This document shows, piece after piece, positions 54,015 through 64,000 of a stretch of 64,000 nucleotides of DNA. The stretch covers positions 4,962,501 to 5,026,500 of the forward strand of contig BSBM01000608.1 in assembly GCA_027924585.1 (NCBI GenBank). Reading direction: 5' to 3'. Each line of letters opens with the position of its first letter. Position 1 is the stretch's first letter. The position numbers and the translations under genes are program-made. Below the pieces are notes generated by a model. That model had not been told where the DNA came from and did no database searches. It saw only the letters and a program-made list of their open reading frames with translations. The DNA is from Larix kaempferi (lineage: Eukaryota; Streptophyta; Pinopsida; Pinales; Pinaceae).

Positions 54015-55828
54015 CCCCAACGGTACAAAGTATCCCCGATGATGAGGTATCTTCGAGCTCGATGTCGTATACGACATCGTTCAATACTAGAAAGTTGAGA
54101 ATATATCTTTTGGGTTTGAATATATATAATGAATGCTCCATACCAAGGATCAGAAGTTGCAATGAGGAATACATGCTCATCTGCCTAAGTTTCAACAGAT
54201 ATAGTACCCTCCTTCTCTATGGGTAACTCAGACATTAATTCAGCAAATGCCAACAACTTCTTGGCTTTAGCGTTTTTGAACTCAAGGTCAAATTCTTGTA
54301 AAATTACTATCCATTTTGTAGTATTTGCCACCAATGACATGGCGGGACAAAATGTGTCTCATGGGGTTCATTTTATCCACTATGGTTGTTTTCTTTGGAA
54401 GTATGTAATGTCTAAGTCATTGGACAGCATGGACCGCTTCCAAGGCCAACTTCTCGACCTGGGAATATCTCAATTCGGGACCTGCAAGGACCTTACTAAG
54501 ATAGTAAATAACATGTTCTTGAAAGGATTCATCTTCTTGTGCTAAGACCATTCCAATTGTGATAGGAGAGGCCGCCAAATATAGCAGAAAGTCTCTATTA
54601 TAGTTCGGTGGACTAAGCACCAGGGCAGAGACCAAAGCTTTCTTTATTTCATCAAATGAACGTTGAGCTTGGTCATCCCATATGAATATCGCAAATTGTT
54701 TTAAGAGATGAATGAAACCTTTAGCTTTTTCAGCAAAATTTTCGACAAATCTTCTCGAGTAGTTGGATTTTTCTTGAAGGTTTTGAAGTTGAGTGATTGT
54801 TTTTGGGGAAGGAAACTGAAGTATTGCCTCAACCTTTATGGGATCAACCACGATACCTTTTTGGGATACTACGAACCCAAGTAACCTCCCAGAGTCCACA
54901 AAAAACATGCGTTTATGTGGATTTAACCTAAGGTTGTACTTGCGGCAACGCTCAAATATGGCTTGTAAATGTGCACCATGTTCAGCTTTCTTTTTAGATT
55001 TAGCTTCCAAATCATCAAGGTAAACTTCAATGATATCTTTAATATCGTGAAATGCGTATGGAATTGCTCTTTGAAAGGTAGCCCCGATGTTTTTAAGGCC
55101 AAATGGCATTTTCCTATAAGCGAAGATCCCCCAAGGGCATATAAAAGTTGTTTTATGTTGGTGTTCCTTTTTTATCTGGATTTGGTTGTAACCGGAGAAG
55201 CTGTCCATAAACGAGAAGATTTCATTCTCGGCACATTCATCAATGATCTAATCAATGAAGGGTGTGGGATGATTATCTTTGGGACAATATAAGTTCAAAT
55301 CCCTAAAATCGATACAAACCTGGATAGTTCCTTTTTTTTATTGACGGGAACTGGATTGGATACCCAATTGGTCAAAGGAATAGGATAGATTAATGTAGCT
55401 TTTAAAAGCTTTTCAACCTCGGCTTTAATGGCAGTATACTTTTTAGGGTTCATTGGACGTAGTTTTTTCCGCACAAGTTTGGCATTAGGGTAGGTTTTGA
55501 TCTCATGTTCTACAATACTGGGATCGATTCCTGGCATTTCTACATAAGACCAAGAAAATACATCATGAAACTTTTTGAATAAAGCAGTGTAAAATTTTAT
55601 TTCCTCGAGAGAACAATCCGCACCTATGTTGATGTACTCAACGATGCCAGGTTTGATAGATATATCAATTTGGATGGTTTTCGAAATGTTCGCCAAATTT
55701 CCTTCTGATTTCACATCATAGATACAGATAGGGAATTGGTACTTACTGTTGTCATTATTGAAGTAAAACTTTTCAGGTTTAACTTCTAATGAGTCGATCT
55801 TAGGAAGAAACAAGGACTTGTGATGCAT
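54015..55828 (-). pseudogene. Gypsy reverse transcriptase and RNase H
   Basis: The N-terminal part at 55295-55828 includes HDVFSWSYVEMPGIDPSIVEH and LLKATLIYPIPLTNWVSNPV. After a shift near 55290, 55208-54417 gives MDSFSGYNQI, WGIFAYRKMPFGLKN, the catalytic box VYLDDLEAKS (YLDD instead of YVDD), the thumb (FPSPKTITQLQ), then RNase H FLLYLAASPITIGMVLAQ and YYLSKVLAGPELRYSQVEKLAL. From 54416 to 54015 the RNase H end (LRHYIL) and the linker are broken by several stops. The frame runs to the E3 insertion point and resumes beyond it at 47289. Confidence 0.9.
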
Positions 55829-56329
55829 ATCCTCCCAAGGTCTTTATGAGATGTTCATAACCTCTAGGATGGCTTCATCCGAAGAGAAAGTTTGATCTAG
55901 GATATCATGGTTACTTTCATATTTCAAGGCCCAAATAGGTGAAGCATAGGGATCATATTCCTCCATCTTGGGAGGATTTTGATCCGGTTCTACCGAGGCC
56001 ATTTGAATAGCTTTCTAAGCGAGCTCTATAGTAGAAAAGGGGACATTACTCTCCATTTCCTCATGGTGTGCAGAAGTGTGTGTATTTCCGTGATTATTTT
56101 CATCTAAAATAATCTCTTTGGAGGTTCCAACCGATGAGGCGGAACCAACCTCTGAAATGGAATTAGAAAAAACTTTTAATGGAAAGTACACTTCCGACGT
56201 AATGGTGAAAATTGGAGCAGTGTTGGGTGTTAAAATCGGTGGTAGAATTGGAAAAGTCCCCAAAAAGGATGAGTCTTTAAACATTCCTACCCCAACATCC
56301 TGAAATACCGTCTTTGAATCCTCAACAAA

Positions 56330-56719
56330 GGGTACATTCGAGTGGAGACCAATTTCTGGTGTGCAGTATCTAGTTGATCGATTGTTACAATTTTCCCTTG
56401 GTGGGGGAACCGAATGACTCGGAATACTGAAGACACTACAGTTGTCATCTTATGAATCCAACTACGACCCAATAGAAAATTTTAGTCTATGGGTGCATCC
56501 ACTACCTCAACATCTACTTGAACCATTTTTCCCCCTAGTTCAACTGGGCAAGCCAAGATAAGTCCATGAGGTAGGAATGAATGACCATCAAATGCCTTGG
56601 GAATTGTGTGGGATGGTACTAAGGTGGGTGATCCCAAATCTTTCCAACAAGCTAGTGACATGACACAAGTGGAGGCTCCTTCATCTATAATGGTTCAAAA
56701 AATATTCTTACCATGTGAA
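56330..56719 (-). pseudogene. Gypsy protease
   Basis: Continues the zinc-knuckle frame. A TGA at 56695-56697 stands just before the active-site segment TIIDEGASTCVMSLACWK, where DEGAS takes the place of the usual D-S/T-G-A. About 90 residues later comes NFLLGRSWIHKM followed by GKIVTIDQLD. LLGRxWIH is the second conserved protease block of Athila/Tat elements and supports the lineage call. Aspartic protease would cut the polyprotein. An in-frame TAG near 56482 (APID-NFLL) and the TGA inactivate it. Confidence 0.8.
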
Positions 56720-59579
56720 GTTACTTTAATTTGGAAAGCAATTTGTGAGGGAAGCCTACATGTGGGTTGCTCTAAGTCAAATGTGATCAAATTAGTGTCT
56801 GATGGATCAATAGCACCAATAGAAGACAATAGTGCCTTTCGTTGAGTGGGACAACTTTGCAACACCTCCAAGGCAGACATTACACAAGGAGCTTGAGCTA
56901 AATCCTCAACTACATTATAGTTTTGAGCAGCTCGTGCATTGGGTTTGTGTATTGTTTTGCGAAGGACCCCTTTTGGAGGTCGAGGCACTATGTCTATGGT
57001 TGGTTTTTCAATATTTAGAAAACCACTAGGTTGAGATCCAGTTGTTTCAGCATCTTTTGAAGGTATATCGTAAGAATGAGCCCTTGTTTGGATATGAATT
57101 TCTTGTTCACCAATAGTGAATATATTAGCATTTGGTGGATTGCCCCCTTGTGGGGGGTTTGTTTGGGTTCCTCCCGGTGGAGGTATCGACGCCGCAGCAA
57201 CCATCTGTTGTTGCTGGGGGAAGGTTTGAGTTAGGACAGCAGATTGTGGTTGTTGCCCTCCTCGTTGAGCCAACATGCGATGAATATCATCCATATGAGG
57301 ACAAAAATGAGTAGGATGATCCTCCTTGCAAATTTTGCAAGGGTACTTGTTCTTTCTATTTTCATTGTTTCCTCAATTAGGATTATTTGCCTTAGGTGCA
57401 TCTCCTGTCTTAGGGTTAGCATTACGTTTCTTATTTTGCTTCTTCTTTTTTCCTTTGGGATCCGCAGTTTGAACCATAAGGATTTCGGAAGTTTGGGCAG
57501 GAGTGATAGATTGCTAAGTTGCCTGGACAGCTGTGGGTTGTTGATTTTGAACTGACATTTGTCCCAATTGTTGGGTAATCTATTCAACTTGGTTAATGGA
57601 TCCAATCACACCATCAGTATGAGGTCCTTTTGGAGGCCTAGCTGGATCACACACAGGTCTTACAGCATGGGATATTAAGTCATAAAGTGTGCCCGATTGG
57701 GAATATACTATATCCATATGGTGAGCACTTTGAATGAGTTGCTCTTCAGTCATGGCTCCTGACATGGCTACATATTTGGAAAGAGTAGGCAATAGTGATT
57801 TGATAAACCAATCTGCTAAGAATTGATCAGGGATTTTAGCTTTTATAAGACTTCGACGTCTCCTCCACTCATGGATATGATCCGAGATATGAGTAGCGGT
57901 GGATTGCCTAAGTGATGTTAAAAGTTCGGTTCCCATCTCATAGTGGATAGGTAATTGAAAATGTGTCAAAAATGCCATAGCTAAAAATGAAAATTCTGTG
58001 TATGTATTGCGGGGAAACTCAATGTACCATTTCGCAACATTTCCCGTTAGGGTCCACTGAAACAATCTCAACCTAATACTATCATCAACTAGGGAATTGG
58101 ATGAACACCACAAATGGAACGTCACCACATGATTTGATGGATCTTCCCGTGGTTTTCAATCAAACTTGGGTATGTCTGAGGGTAGTTTGGTTGGTATGGT
58201 TGGCCACCCATTCAAATGCAGAACAGGGTCATTGGTCAGTTGAGATAAATATGGTAGATTCAATGTGGCCAGAAATGGTGACTTGGATGATGCCAAAGCA
58301 AATGCTTGATATCCAAGTGCAGCTTGATGGCTCCACTGTTGTGGTCCTTGGGCTTGAAAAGTATTCCAAGCAGGGTTACCTCCTTGCAGAGATTGAATCC
58401 AAAAAGGTGGGTTATTTCCTGAATATTATCCATTCCATTGTGGGACAAGATGCATGTACGGATTGCCCCCATGTGGAGGTATGTTCCATTGAGTTTGGTT
58501 ACTTGGTGGAACATTACCACTCCATTGTGGCATAGGGTTAATGGGTGGATTCCCCCTTCCAGGGGTATCTTCCATTGAGATTGGTTACTTGGTGGAACAT
58601 TACCACTCCATTGTTGGTTGGGATTCACGGGTGGATTGCCCCCTTGCAGGGGTATGTTCCATTGAGATTGGTTATTTGGTGGAACATTACCACTCCATTG
58701 ATTGTTTCCTTGGTTTGGATATGCGTTCCAAGGTTGATTTCCCCCTTGCAGGGGTGGTGCCCAAGAAGATTGGGTACTTCCTGGAACTTTCCCACTCCAT
58801 GGTGGAATGAATTTGGTGGATGGGTTGCCTCCGGGTGTGCTACCTATTGGGGGAATGGGATTGCCTGCAGGATTTGTGCTAGGAAATTTTGGATAAATAT
58901 TTCTCGAGGCACTTCCACTAACTTGTGGACTATTAACCCAATTAGCAATAGTGTTCTATGGTCCATTAAGTCCACTAGGGATGTTGAGAGTCCAAATCGA
59001 AGGATTCCCCCAGGGTTAGGATTTGGAAAAATGTTTGGTAGGCCAATAGGATTTTGGTTGACTCCTAAATTGTTTTGACCTTGAGTAGACAAACCATATG
59101 GGAAACCCAAGTTTGGTAAGGAAGACCCTCTAGTAGGGATTCTTGCAGGTAAAGTGGATGTACTTCCGGGATTAGGACCCGAACCTATACCAACTGGTAC
59201 TGAAGTGCTAGTTGAACTTATGGTAGAAGCAGGTAAACTAACTAGTGGAGTTGTGGTAGAGGTCACGTTGGAAATATTACTACCTCCAGCAACCATTTAA
59301 GGTTGTGATGATGTGGTCCCTTGCGCTCCTGATGAAGCCATAGGGATGTTGGGGATATTTCTACCTCCAACACTTGTTTGAGACGGTGTTGATGTGGTCC
59401 CTTGTGCTCCTGATGAATCCATGGGATTAGATGTTGAATTTTGCATGTGTACCAAGTGTGCCACAAGAGGATTGATGGTGTTCAAAGGATCACTGATGTG
59501 GATTACCACTGGGTCTGAAAGATTTGTCAGAGGTGGATTTACGGGATTTGCAGAGTTATCTTCTAATGTTACAATTTAA
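56720..59579 (-). pseudogene. gag: Gypsy gag
   Basis: The N-terminal part (58150-59579) is Ser/Thr/Pro/Gly/Asn-rich low complexity (SSGAQGTTSTPSQ, NLGFPYGLSTQGQNN). It contains a tandem repeat at 58430-58810 coding about 33-residue units with PQWSGNVPPSNQSQW and IPLQGG. The capsid domain is at 57580-58128: DSIRLRLFQWTLTGNVAKWY, FLAMAFLTHFQLP and HISDHIHEWRRRRS, typical of the retrotrans-gag family. A zinc knuckle CKICKEDHPTHFC (CX2CX3HX4C) lies at 57301-57339. The capsid and knuckle are in one frame but stops occur at TAG 57580, TAG 57514 and TGA 57373. The N-terminal region has further stops and shifts. It would form the particle shell. Confidence 0.85.
58430..58810 (-). repeat. Tandem repeat inside gypsy gag
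   Basis: About four units of 95-102 bp sharing GGTGGAACATTACCACTCCA, GGATTGCCCCCTTGCAGGGG and TTCCATTGAGATTGGTTA on the plus strand. On the coding strand they give Asn/Gln/Pro/Trp-rich repeats. Units are in frame or nearly so, which suggests in-frame expansion of a linker. Confidence 0.8.
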
Positions 59580-62500
59580 AATGGAGCAAGAGGATCAACA
59601 ATTTCTGTGTTCTCTTTGATAGGTGGCGTTGCAGTATTTGTTTGATGTGTTTCAGCTCTACTGTTGATAATTGAAGTTAGAAGTGTGTTAGTTTCAAAGT
59701 CAAAGTGTCTTGTATTTTGTAGTCGTCTCTACGATGTAGAGGGGCCTTCAATTTCTGGTGAATCACCTCTATGCCGCCATGACTGGCGGGTCGAAAGATT
59801 AGCCACCTTGAAGAATATTGATAAAAGGATGTGTTTAAAAAAAAATTGAAAACAGAATCAAACAATCCTATGGATTTCTAGACTCAACAAAATTAAAAAT
59901 GGTCCACACAGTAAAAATTCCATAGAGATTTCAAGCAAGAAAACTTACTTTTCCAAAGAACCAAAGCTCAATGAAAAGCTGGATTGTAGGGCCTTCTGAA
60001 ACTAGTAGCTACTGAGGGATTTCATGTCCTCATACAATTGCTAGGATCGAAGGTGTGAGAAACAGTTACAATAAACTTTAATCGTCAGGGGTACAAGTGT
60101 TGGTTCCTGACCATTCACCCTCCCAAGGAGTAAAAGTTCCAAAGTCCGTCTTAGGTATTGCAAGTGTGTCCCACTCCCAACAGCCTATGTGATATCCTAA
60201 GAATAGCCACTAAAGTTACCACTTCACAATTGATGGTCGGGCGTACAGTTGTAAGTCGAGGACAACTCTTATTACAAGAAACTCTAGAAACAGTGATGTC
60301 ACCCCCAGGACTTGTCACTAAACATAGAATCCCTTCGATAAGTTCATGTCCCACTAAATAAGCAAGAAGGGGGAACCACCCTTACTTATCCATATTGACC
60401 TCGTGCTTGACGCATGTTTCAAAAGCGCTTTCCCGACAAGCGTTTTTTGCGATAATGGATTTACTCTCTTTAATCAATGCTAGTTTCAAAGTTTTACATC
60501 CCAGGAGTGTTAACTCTCCAAACCTAATCCAGGGCACTAACCTAATCTTGTTGGTAATATAAAAATCAAAAGTTTGTCAATTTTTAGATTAAGCACAAAT
60601 TTTAGTGGAAGTTTGCTTAGTCTCAGGAGTGGAAGTGAAACTGATGGTGTTTCGACTCGAAAACAAAATGAACCATACAATGCAAGATGTTCACTATGTT
60701 ATCTTTCAGTTCAATGAATATCCTAACTGAAGGAGGGTTAGAGGTTCATGAGCTTCTTTCAAACATGCAAAATTTCTGGTAGACTTCGTATTTTCATGTA
60801 CAGTTTTTCTGAAATATGGATAATAATCGATGTGTAAAGATCAATGTAATTCAAACAGATATCTCGAGTAAACATGAATCTAATTCTATTACATGGGGTA
60901 TCCCTGTTTCTCATTCACAAGATCGCCCAAAATCCCAAGTGAAGAGGATATGCAAAGCCCTTTGGAATGTTTTTGAATTAAATCCTAAACTGTTACACGT
61001 GAGATACACTTCCTCATTCACAAGATCATCATAAGATGTGAGTGAAGAGGATATGGTGCCTCAATATAAGATGCTTGAAAATCAACCCCTAAACTATGAC
61101 ACGCAAGATACACTTTCTCATTCACAAGATCATCATAAGATGCGAGTGAAGAGGATACGGTGCCTCATACAAGATGCTTGAAAATCAACCCCTAAACTAT
61201 TACACGCGAGATACACTTTCTCATTCACAACATCATCATAAAATGCGAGTGAAGAGGATACGGTGCCTCATACACAATATATGTCAAGAAAACTGAACTG
61301 TAAAGGTGCAATCCTCTCTAATTATGTATGAAAATCATGAAAGCATTCAAACTCGTAAAACAAAATGTAACTAATTAAAATTTGTTTCTATTTTGTGGAA
61401 AGAAATTGCTCTCAGATTATCTTAACGTGTGATGTTTAAAGTGTTTTTATCAAATACAAATGTGTGAATGGTACTTTAAGTCCTACAACTCCAAGGATAC
61501 CTCAATTTAATCCAAACTTCCCAAGCCTTGTAAAAAATTTGCAATTTTTTTATTTTAATCCAAAATTAAAGAAAAAAGGTTTCAATATTTTGCAAAAATT
61601 TTCCTTGTCAATCTAAAATTAAAGATTGTAGCAAGCTTAAAAAAAACATTTTGCACAAGTTTTCCCTTGTAATCCTAAAATTAAAGATTTAGAAAAAAAT
61701 TTAAAAAAAGTTTTGCAAAATTTCTAATTTTTTTGTAACCAAAAATGAGAGATTTCAAAATTTTCAAAAAAGCATTTTTGTCATTTGTCTTTTTAAATCT
61801 CAAATTAAAGATTTAAAAATCTAGACCTTTTTGCAATATGTCCTTTTTAATCCAAAATAAAAAGCTTTAAAAATTTCAAAAATATTTTTTGCCATTCTTT
61901 TTAACTCTAAAGTTAAAGGTGCGAAAAACCTCAAAAATTAATTTTGAATGCAAAAATTTTAAAACTGAGTTTTTGAAATTTTGAGAGTCCACTTCTTTTG
62001 GCACTCAGGGTGCATTCATCCAACGCAGACTTTAAAGAAATTAAAAAGCTAAGAGTTAAGAATTTCAAAAGATAAGAGTTAAGGACAGAAATTCTATCAA
62101 AATCATGTTGATCTTTAACATTCACGTAGAGATTTGAGGGCTTTCATAGCTACGCCGAGTTTGAATGTTGTGGCAAAGTGAGAATGCACAAAGGTTTGAG
62201 ATCGTGACTTTAAAGTTGCATTCACGCAGCTCTGTGAAGAGATCCTCAACGTTGAGGTCGAGAGAGCTAAAATCATGGCAGAGGCTGTTAAATTGTAAAT
62301 GGAAATCTTGTTCAAGATCTGGAAACGTCAACTCATAAAACACGCATAGACTTAAGGTGTTGAGTCAGAATTTAGAGAATCCAAATCAATGCCTCTACAA
62401 GTTTTAAGATTCAAGAGTCAAGCCCAAAAAATTCAAAAACGCTGGGATTTCAAGATTCGAGCCTAAAATTTAAAAAACGCTGGGATTTCAATATTCAAGC

Positions 62501-62884
62501 CTAAAAAATTGAAACATGCTGGGGTTTCAAGATTATATTGTTTGTGGAGCTTTTGAAAATCGAACTAGATTTTTAAAGAAATCCTTCATATGTTTATAGA
62601 TTTAAAGCAGGATTAAAAACTAGATCTCAAATACATCAAGAAACTCAAAATTTCAGACATACCCAAAATAAGAAATCAAGAAACTCAGATCTAACTAGAG
62701 ATTGAGAGAACTTGATGAATTAAAGGTCTATTTAGGTTGATCTTGAGCTTCTCAAGTTGAATCTTTAGTTCTTTTAATGATCTTTAATATACAAACGAGC
62801 AGATATGAAGGAAGAACACCTCACAAAATGAAGAAAAAATCAAGAAACTTCAAGAAATTTCAACAAATAGTATGGTCCCCATTC
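59580..62884 (-). other. Gypsy leader, 3.3 kb, with 103-bp tandem repeats
   Basis: Long untranslated leader typical in length for Tat elements. Four units of about 103 bp start at 60911, 61014, 61118 and 61221 and share TCATTCACAAGATCATCATA, GAGTGAAGAGGATACGGTGC and ACACGCGAGATACACTTTC. From 61500 to 61960 the sequence is a degenerate series of A/T-rich units around AATCTAAAATTAAAGATT and TTTTGCAAAATTT. From 62390 to 62530 three units share TTCAAGATTCGAGCCTAAAA and AACGCTGGGATTTCA. No gene is seen. Confidence 0.7.
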
Positions 62885-63567
62885 TGATAACAGTATTTAG
62901 TGCAGGTTTGTGTCTACACTAATCTAACTATCTTCCTAAGGAATGGTGAGTTCCTACGTCAGTAACTTGAAAATATTATTACAAATTTCCAAAAGATCTA
63001 TATCTATTCATCAATCAAGACAAACACATTTAAGATCTAAAGCCATCCAAGAATTAAATTCATACAAGATAAACCAGATTTAAACTCAAAGATGGTAGAA
63101 ACTTGAATCTGTTCATAGTAGAATAATGGAGAAATACATCCTTACCATGGCATTAGATATGAATCCTTCCTCCATTGACATGAGCTTCCCTTCCTTCACC
63201 CTTGCTTTTGAAGAATTTGAGCTCTTTCTTCTCCTTCAGAATCTTTCCAGCATTCCTTTGCTTTTCCTTTGTGTGTCTTTACCATGCCCCAAATCCTTTC
63301 TTATATAGCATTGGGAAATGTGCCTTAGGTTTCTCTTTTGAGTGTGGGATAATCCATTTTAGATTATTTTAGCTTGAAAACCCACTTTTCCTAGTTTTTA
63401 GGCTTTTTGCACCATTTAGAATGATTTTAAGCACAATTAATGCATTTTAATGCATTTCTTAGAGAGGATTCATCTCTACATGAACTTGTGTCACGTCTTC
63501 CTGCTGCAGGTGCATGGTAAAAATGTGCTTCTTCCGTCACTTAAGGGTGTTAATTTTATTGTTAACA
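62885..63567 (-). repeat. Gypsy 5' LTR
   Basis: 683 bp, plus-strand TGATAACAGTATTTAG...ATTGTTAACA. CTATATAAG on the minus strand at 63300-63308 is the likely promoter TATA. Next to the LTR the minus strand reads GAATGGGGACCATAC. The TGGGGACC three bases in is a possible primer site, but I cannot name the tRNA. Confidence 0.93.
63300..63308 (-). promoter_or_regulatory. Gypsy LTR TATA box
   Basis: CTATATAAG on the minus strand, conserved in both LTRs. Confidence 0.5.
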
Positions 63568-63572
63568 TTGTG

Positions 63573-64000
63573 AAAATATATATTGCATAGTTTGCATATA
63601 GTAGAATGTTATAGGAATTGTGCATAATTCTTATGCTATGAGAACTGCATATAGTTTGCAATAACTATGTATCATACATAAGGTGCGAACATTATATTAA
63701 TACATGAATATCATGCATAAAGTCTATGCTTTATAAATCATTTTAATCTTGTTTAAAACATTAGCAAGGCATGTTATCCTTCGTCAAAGCTTCGACACTC
63801 TATTATCACCATTATTTTGATAAACAAAGAAGATGTCTGAGTTGTTTAGTTAACTAAACAAACTATAGACAGAACGTTGTATTGGTACCTTAGAAATTTA
63901 TATGCAGAAACCTTGAAGGCTAACTGAAAGTACTCTTTATATTATGTTTGTATTACTTGAACTAGTGTGCCACCTTACTTGTATCTGTGGAAGGGAAAGT
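63573..64000. other. Right flank of the gypsy element
   Basis: AT-rich sequence that joins 42784 in the pre-insertion state (CATAGTTTGCATATTGTG). The phrase CATAGTTTGCATAT recurs on both sides (42774 and 63587), so the target was a short local repeat. I see no gene. Confidence 0.5.

Larger units (their letters stand above)
42790..63567 (-). mobile_element. Tat-type Ty3/gypsy element, interrupted by E3
   Basis: LTRs at both ends (681 and 683 bp) and the duplication TTGTG at 42785-42789 and 63568-63572 define the element. Removing E3 and one duplication leaves about 14.05 kb. Minus-strand order: 5' LTR, long leader, gag, protease, RT and RNase H, integrase, a second RNase H domain, long 3' non-coding region, purine tract, 3' LTR. 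The protease motif LLGRSWIH, the large size, long untranslated regions and an extra RNase H point to the Tat (Ogre/Retand-like) lineage. The coding region has stops and shifts in every gene, so it is dead. Confidence 0.92.

Noticed and set aside
54417-55208. Independent host reverse transcriptase gene
   Set aside because: It is the middle of the gypsy pol, flanked by matching LTRs and target duplication.

Overview
The window is repeat-dense plant nuclear DNA, and I find no intact host gene in it. Most of it is LTR retrotransposons, several nested in one another. The organism is a seed plant with a large genome. A gymnosperm is the best guess, because one LTR has termini of the TGTAATGTCCC / GGGA..ATTACA style that I associate with conifers, but the species cannot be fixed from sequence alone.

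Layout. 1-1446: decayed Copia pol remnant (minus strand). 1447-3389: solo-LTR-like unit. 3391-10516: complete Copia element E1 (minus; 605-bp LTRs, duplication ACCAA) with a full-length but dead gag-pol. 10517-12584: mixed old repeats, including a Sirevirus-like run of purine tracts. 12585-28163: element E5 (plus; two 1901-bp LTRs, duplication CAACT), which has a TGGCGCC-type primer site but no gag-pol and carries unidentified intron/exon-like sequence. Its 5' LTR is split by Copia element E4 (14112-21778, minus; 604-bp LTRs, duplication ATTTT). The 3' LTR of E5 at 27780 preserves the empty E4 target. 28640-29790: 3' end of a LINE. 29790-34411: unassigned AT-rich sequence. 34412-41575: Copia element E2 (plus; 608-bp LTRs identical by eye, duplication CTTCC). 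41576-42784: unassigned. 42785-63572: a Tat-type Ty3/gypsy element (minus; 681/683-bp LTRs, duplication TTGTG), about 14 kb before Copia element E3 (47290-54009, plus; 550-bp LTRs, duplication CGATT) landed inside its integrase.

How the pieces relate. E1 and E2 are one Copia LTR family; E3 and E4 are a second, related one. Only E1 keeps the whole gag-PR-INT-RT-RNase H order, and it is inactivated by eight in-frame stops and a frameshift. E2, E3 and E4 are non-autonomous. E2 keeps an open gag-protease frame and an open RNase H frame but has lost integrase and the reverse transcriptase core. E3 and E4 have almost no gag. In all three the missing part is occupied by a shared cassette of about 1.1-1.6 kb of non-coding sequence with intron-like boundaries, conserved across the two LTR families. 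Between the RNase H stop and the 3' LTR all four carry variable tandem arrays of related units. The identical LTRs of E2 and E4 imply recent mobilisation in trans by a helper not in this window.

The points most worth a second look are the shared cassette, the collinear 3' tandem arrays, the large gag-pol-less element E5, and the RNase H domain lying downstream of integrase in the Tat-type element.
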